The notes under the pieces are model-generated. The model saw nothing but the letters and a program-made list of their open reading frames with translations. It was not told the DNA's origin and searched no databases. The translations under genes were made by a program, and so were the position numbers. A stretch of DNA of 64,000 bases from Perilla frutescens (taxonomy: Eukaryota; Streptophyta; Magnoliopsida; Lamiales; Lamiaceae): positions 49,535,001 through 49,599,000 of the forward strand of contig BRKX01000009.1 of NCBI GenBank assembly GCA_026008535.1, read 5' to 3'. Below are positions 59,880-64,000 of the stretch, in pieces. How positions within the stretch are numbered: position 1 is the stretch's first letter; every line of letters begins with the position of its first letter.

Positions 59880-61393
59880 ACTCAGACGCAGTAGATGATA
59901 ATGCAACAATACTTTGCAACTGAGATTTCCAATTTATGCATGACCCACACAATGTGAACACATAAGATGTAGTTGATTTTCTTTGATCCTTATCATTTGT
60001 ATAGTTTGAATCAACATAACCAACACACTTTAACACTATCAGAAGATTTAGAAAATGTTAAGCCATGGGAAGCAGTAGATTTTAAATATCTCAATAGCCA
60101 TTTCAGAGCCTCCCAATGAGGCAACCCATGGTTAGCCATGTACCTACTCAAACATGACACAACATAGGCAATGTCAAGTCTAGTGCTGATCATTAAGTAC
60201 ATAACTGACCCTATGGCATTGGCATAAGGAATTCCAGACATATCACTCAAATCAGAGTCATTTCTGGGATACTGATCCTTACTTAATTGGAAATGGGAAG
60301 CAAGAGGAACTGATACTGGTTTACAAAGCTCCATGTCAAATTTCTTTAACACTTGCTCAACATAAGGAGACTGGTGTAAAACAAGAGTGTGATTTCTTCT
60401 ATTTCTATCAATATTCATACCTAGGATCTTCCTGGCATCTCCCAAGTCTTTCATATTGAAGTTTGCACATAGATAGGATTGAACATGCTTCACAGTCTTC
60501 AAGCAGGGACTTATCAGCAACATATCATCAACATAGAGCAGTAAAAACATAGGCACAGAAGATTGCATATAATACAGGCAATGATCAAATTTACTTCCGA
60601 AGAAATTCAAGCTTTTCATGCAATTATCAAACTTTATGTTCCATTGCCTAGGAGATTGCTTTAAGCCATAAAGGGATTTCTTCAATAAACACACATGATT
60701 AGGATATTTTTCATCTACAAAGCCTTCAAGTTGCTGCATATAAATGTTATTTTCTAATTCTCCATGCAAAAAAGCAGTGGTCACATCCATTTGTTTCAAT
60801 TCCCAATCAAAATGTGCAGTCAAGGCAAGCATTATTCTAACAGTGGTGAATTTCACAACAAGAGCAAAGATTTCAGTGTAGTCTATGCATTCTTTCTGTG
60901 TGAATCCCTTAGCAACAAGCCTTGCTTTATATCTTACATTATTGATCTCTTGTTTTATCTTAAATAGCCATTTACATTCAACAAGAGAATATGCAGCAGG
61001 TTTTTCCACAAGAACCCAAGTATTATTTTCATACAGAGATTTCATTTCACATTTCATAGCATCAATCCATTTATCAGCATCAACACATGAAACAACTTCT
61101 TTGTATGTTTTGTGTTTAGAAGAATCAACATTATTAAACACATTAAAAGCATACATAGGCAAGTTGCAGCCATCATATCTAGAGGGTGTCCTGATGGTTT
61201 TTCTACGTCTATCTCTAGACAATGAATAATTATCCAGATTCACATGCTCAGAGTCGTGCTCAGAAGGCTGTTCAGTCTCAAATTCAGAAGATTCAGATTC
61301 AGACACATTCATGTGAGCAGACATGTCATGATCAGACTCATGGTTGGATGCAAAATCATTTGGATTAATGTTATCATGCATGTAGTCGATCAA
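59880..61393 (-). pseudogene. pol: Tork-like Copia reverse transcriptase and start of RNase H
   Basis: The - frame from 61393 to about 60030 contains DADKWIDAMKCEMKSLYENN, KARLVAKGFTQ, DVTTAFLHGELENNIYMQ, LKKSLYGLKQSPRQW and LLLYVDDMLLI, the RT core with YVDD. A single-base frameshift near 60030 separates it from GYVDSNYTNDKDQRKST and SYVFTLCGSCINWKSQLQ, the RNase H start, which ends at STASEYI where the Gypsy element is inserted. The N-terminal linker is Ser/Glu/His-rich. An in-frame TAG precedes it, and integrase is missing. Confidence 0.9.
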
Positions 61394-62722
61394 TTTCTAC
61401 AATTAATTTCGATACAATGTTCGGGCTCTGGCAACCTAATAGATTTCTCGAGGCCGAAGAAAAAGTAGTGAATAATGAAATTTACATGTGTGTGGAAAAT
61501 CGAGTATGTTGTTAGCTTGACTGATCACCCATCCCCCTTGCTCCACTCCCTCGCTTCACTTATATCGATAGTATTGTTAACCTCTTTTCCTACAAATAAG
61601 GGATTCTCCCTTATTTCCGGGGTCAGTTACTTATCTCTAACAGGGTTTTGACCGAGTCTCGTCTATCTCCCAACGTCTCCTTTCTGACTTGATCTCCTAG
61701 CTACGAGCTCTATAACGGTTTGATCTCTATCCCTTATCTATCATCAATCCTCTCGACCTCTGACTGTTAGGCCTCGATGCGCATTTATTAAGCCCTGAGA
61801 CCCTCGAATGAGTATGGGCTTTATATAATGGGCTTCGATAAATTAGACCTCTACAATTAGCCCCTCATTACTTGATGCTCGAAGACCGAGGATCATATAA
61901 TGAATATCTCCGTACCCCTGATAAGTACTAAAGCCTCGAGCTAGTTTTTTGTTTATAAACGATCTCAATATCGAAGAAATATTACTCAAGACTCCAGACC
62001 TGCATAAAGGTCCTGGGGAGTTAAAAAGGGGTTGTGAGAGCAGACCTCGTTAGACTCCAGACCTGAATAAAGATCCTGGAGAGTTAAAAAAGGGGTCGTG
62101 AGAGCAGACCTCGTTAGACTCCAGACCTGAATAAAGGTCCTGGGGAGTTAAAAAGGGGTCGTGAGAGTAGACCTCGTTATACTGAGGGTACAATAGTCTT
62201 TTAAAAACTCTTTTTGCCGACTTTTCAACTCCTCCACAATCTTAACCGTCCGTACGCGGGATACGCGGCTCAGATTAATTTTTTGGGTTTAAAAACAGAA
62301 ATCTACCCAAATTGTTCCCTCCTCTCTCTTATTCAAAAACGCGAAAATTGTAACTCTTCTTGAAGATTTTGCTCACATCCTCTCTGATTGTCGTGTGTTT
62401 CTATCTTCCCGACATTCAAGATTCTTCATTCTAGTACCGGATTCCACACCTTCAGGTTACTCCTTAATCTCCTCTCCGATTTCTTTAGGATTTTCCAAAC
62501 TAGGGTTTTATTGTTTAATATAAAGAAAATATGATATTTTAGGCTTGGATTTTTTGTGGATTTTCTGCGTGATACAGACTTGGTGGTGGTTTTGGAATTG
62601 TTGTGGTTTTGTCTGATAGTTTCAGTTGACGGAATTGGGTTAGAAGAAAAGAGGAAAGGTTTTTTAGACGTTCCTAGATAATTTTGAGCACATTCTTGTA
62701 GATTTGTACTCCTGTTAGGATC
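61394..62722 (+). mobile_element. 5' region of another retroelement, with leader
   Basis: The Copia sequence stops near 61393 and unrelated sequence begins. Features: CTCTACAATTAGCCCCTCATT near 61850, a 63 bp tandem repeat, a TTTAAAAAC-like TATA near 62287, and a CT-rich leader. This precedes a + gene at 62723, so it is probably an LTR and 5' UTR, but I could not define LTR ends. Confidence 0.4.
61989..62178 (+). repeat. Three tandem copies of a 63-64 bp unit
   Basis: AGACTCCAGACCTGAATAAA through GAGCAGACCTCGTT is repeated at 61989, 62052 and 62116 with only a few differences. Confidence 0.9.
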
Positions 62723-63596
62723 ATGAGTATGTCGGGTAGTGATGACTCTGATGAGAGGACCCGAAGTTGGGGTGACGGGGCTAGGTCAGCCGAGCCAGAG
62801 CAATCCTCTGGCTCGGTTTCTGAATCCACGAGGCCTGTTATTCCTGAGTCCCATCCTACTGTTATCCCTCGTATTGGGGGAGGGTCGGTGGTGAGTCGCC
62901 TCAAGCCTTCGAAGGTGGCCACCAAGAAATATAAGGGTAAACCGAAGAAGCAAAAAACTGAATCCAGGGGTTCTCCTAGTTCGAACACAGACTTCAAAGC
63001 TGCCGAGGTCGTCCCTCACGTAGGAGATGACCTAGTTAAGAAAATTACTTCTTTGGAGTGCTCGGGGCCGGGGGTAGAGATCCATGTCCCTAGACCTTCG
63101 GATAGAGCCAGCCGACCTCCTCATGGTTTCACCTCTTTTTATACCGTAATCATCGATAAGGGTATAGGACTTCCTATTCATCCTTTCTTTACCAAGATTT
63201 CACACTTCTATGGAGTAGCCCCTGCCCAAATATCACCAATAGGGTGGTATCATATGCTAGGTATGTACTACCTCTTGGAAAACTTAGGATTTCCCGAACC
63301 TAGTGTCGGGGAGTAGCACTCCTCGTACCGGATTGTGGCTACCCCGAGCCAGAAAGGCTTTTATTATTTTACCAAATGGGTCTGGGAACGAGCCCCTCTA
63401 ATAAACACTCTTCCATCTTCGTCGGGAGACTGAAAGCCAAGATTTGTTTTCGTTCCAGCGGAGACTTCGAGCGATAGGATCTTGCCATCATCGTTCGCTG
63501 AAGCCCGTGGGTCCTCGAAGCCTGTCTCACTTTATTTTGACTTCTTCTCCTTTTTTGCTCTGTGTTATCTAATTTTTACGCTTCATGTCTCTTCAC
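62723..63596 (+). pseudogene. PF04195-like (putative gypsy-type transposon) gene, two in-frame stops
   Basis: Starts at ATG 62723 with MSMSGSDDSDERTRSWGDGA, a Ser/Pro-rich and Lys-rich N-terminus, then GFTSFYTVIIDKGIGLPIHP, FFTKISHFYGVAPAQISPIG and WYHMLGMYYLLENLG. This resembles the domain called putative gypsy-type transposon (PF04195), found in large non-autonomous plant retroelements. TAG at 63314-63316 and TGA at 63431-63433 interrupt it, but the same frame continues (FYYFTKWVWERAPL, KPRFVFVP). A GT..AG intron may follow near 63530-63599. Function of the protein is unknown. Confidence 0.6.
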
Positions 63597-63621
63597 AGGT
63601 TTTCACAAATGAAAGGAGGTA

Positions 63622-64000
63622 TCAGGTACTGAGGCAGAGCGAGTCGAAACAGCCTTTTCCCTTTCTGAAGAAGAGCGTCGATTTGAAGTCGTTCGTCGTG
63701 GTCGTACTCTTTTCGACATGAGAAAACTAAAGATTCGCCCTTCTAATGACAAGGTCAAAGCCTTAGCCGCCTCTAAGGTGTTAAGCCCCTCATCTTCCGG
63801 CGTTAAAAGGATCGCTGGGGCCACTCCCTCGACCTCATCGCCTTCAAAGAAACGAAAAGAACAATCTGGGCTCGAGGCTTCTAATCATTCGACAGTGCCT
63901 CTATCCGTGATTGACGTTGAAGCCTTGGTTCCGAAGAAGGCTTCGAAGGGGTCGACCAGTCTGAAGGTGCCTCTGAGGCCTTTCCTTTTGGATGTTCAGT
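63622..64000 (+). pseudogene. Continuation of the PF04195-like gene, running off the window
   Basis: From about 63622 a frame stays open to the window end: GTEAERVETAFSLSEEERRF, GRTLFDMRKLKIRP, then a Ser/Pro/Lys-rich linker (SPSKKRKEQSG). It is in a different frame from the preceding exon. Either the splice junction is not where I place it, or there is a frameshift. Partial at the right edge. Confidence 0.4.

Larger units (their letters stand above)
48081..61393 (-). mobile_element. Tork-like Copia element split by two Gypsy insertions
   Basis: On the - strand the order is RT (61393 downward), RNase H interrupted at 59879, resumed at 50771-50584, interrupted again, then resumed at 49361 to a stop at 49227-49229, followed by a 3' LTR. 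Joining the three pieces restores one Copia RT-RNase H coding line. gag, protease and integrase are missing to the right, where another element begins near 61400. No 5' LTR is present in the window. Confidence 0.8.

Noticed and set aside
1..64000. tRNA, rRNA, CRISPR arrays, riboswitches, bacterial-type operons
   Set aside because: None seen. Only the tRNA-complementary primer binding site in the Gypsy element resembles a tRNA, and the window is eukaryotic.

Overview
The window looks like nuclear DNA from a dicot plant. The genes have spliceosomal introns, the background is AT-rich, and plant-type LTR retrotransposons, CACTA, hAT, Mutator-like (MULE) and Stowaway elements fill most of the sequence. 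The degenerate reading frames at the left edge resemble repeat-encoded proteins I associate with Lamiales, so an asterid of that order is my best guess. This is inference and was not tested by a search.

Host genes are few. Three paralogous SASA/DUF303-type esterase genes (like the probable carbohydrate esterase At4g34215) lie on the + strand: CE1 (15156-16063, two exons, intact), CE2 (17653-19864, broken by a 202 bp perfect tandem duplication and a frameshift, with a 1 kb hairpin MITE in its intron) and CE3 (41601-42365, intact but without the intron). CE2 and CE3 are closest in sequence, yet about 21.7 kb of nested transposons separates them. The only other gene I support is a small two-exon plant gene on the - strand (33688-33998, 79 aa).

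Layout: 1-2260 degenerate retroelement-like frames; 2261-2378 CACTA end; 2400-3640 dispersed repeat R1 with a Stowaway MITE; 4401-5319 hAT deletion derivative; 5430-6600 AT-rich inverted-end element; 6944-7265 GC-rich hAT MITE; 7478-10723 Copia element with a truncated 5' end; 15.1-19.9 kb CE1 and CE2; 20.0-22.7 kb a run of foldback elements; 22805-33345 a CACTA element holding a MULE, which itself holds a solo LTR and a second CACTA; 33.7-34.0 kb the small gene; 34449-39175 a TIR element holding a solo Gypsy LTR; 39568-40550 a foldback MULE-MITE; 41.6-42.4 kb CE3; 46.2-47.1 kb second copy of R1; 48081-61393 a Tork-like Copia (- strand) split by a Gypsy fragment and by a complete 9.1 kb Gypsy element; 61.4-64.0 kb the start of another retroelement with a PF04195-like gene.

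Many element boundaries could be set exactly because target-site duplications (TSDs) were readable: 8 bp for hAT, 9-10 bp for MULE-type, 3 bp for CACTA, 5 bp for LTR elements and TA for Stowaway. The most interesting locus is the Pack-MULE at 23475-31844. It appears to carry fragments of two unrelated host genes in opposite orientations (a VPS51-like first exon and a DUF295/F-box-type propeller tail). Protein identities come from motif recognition only.
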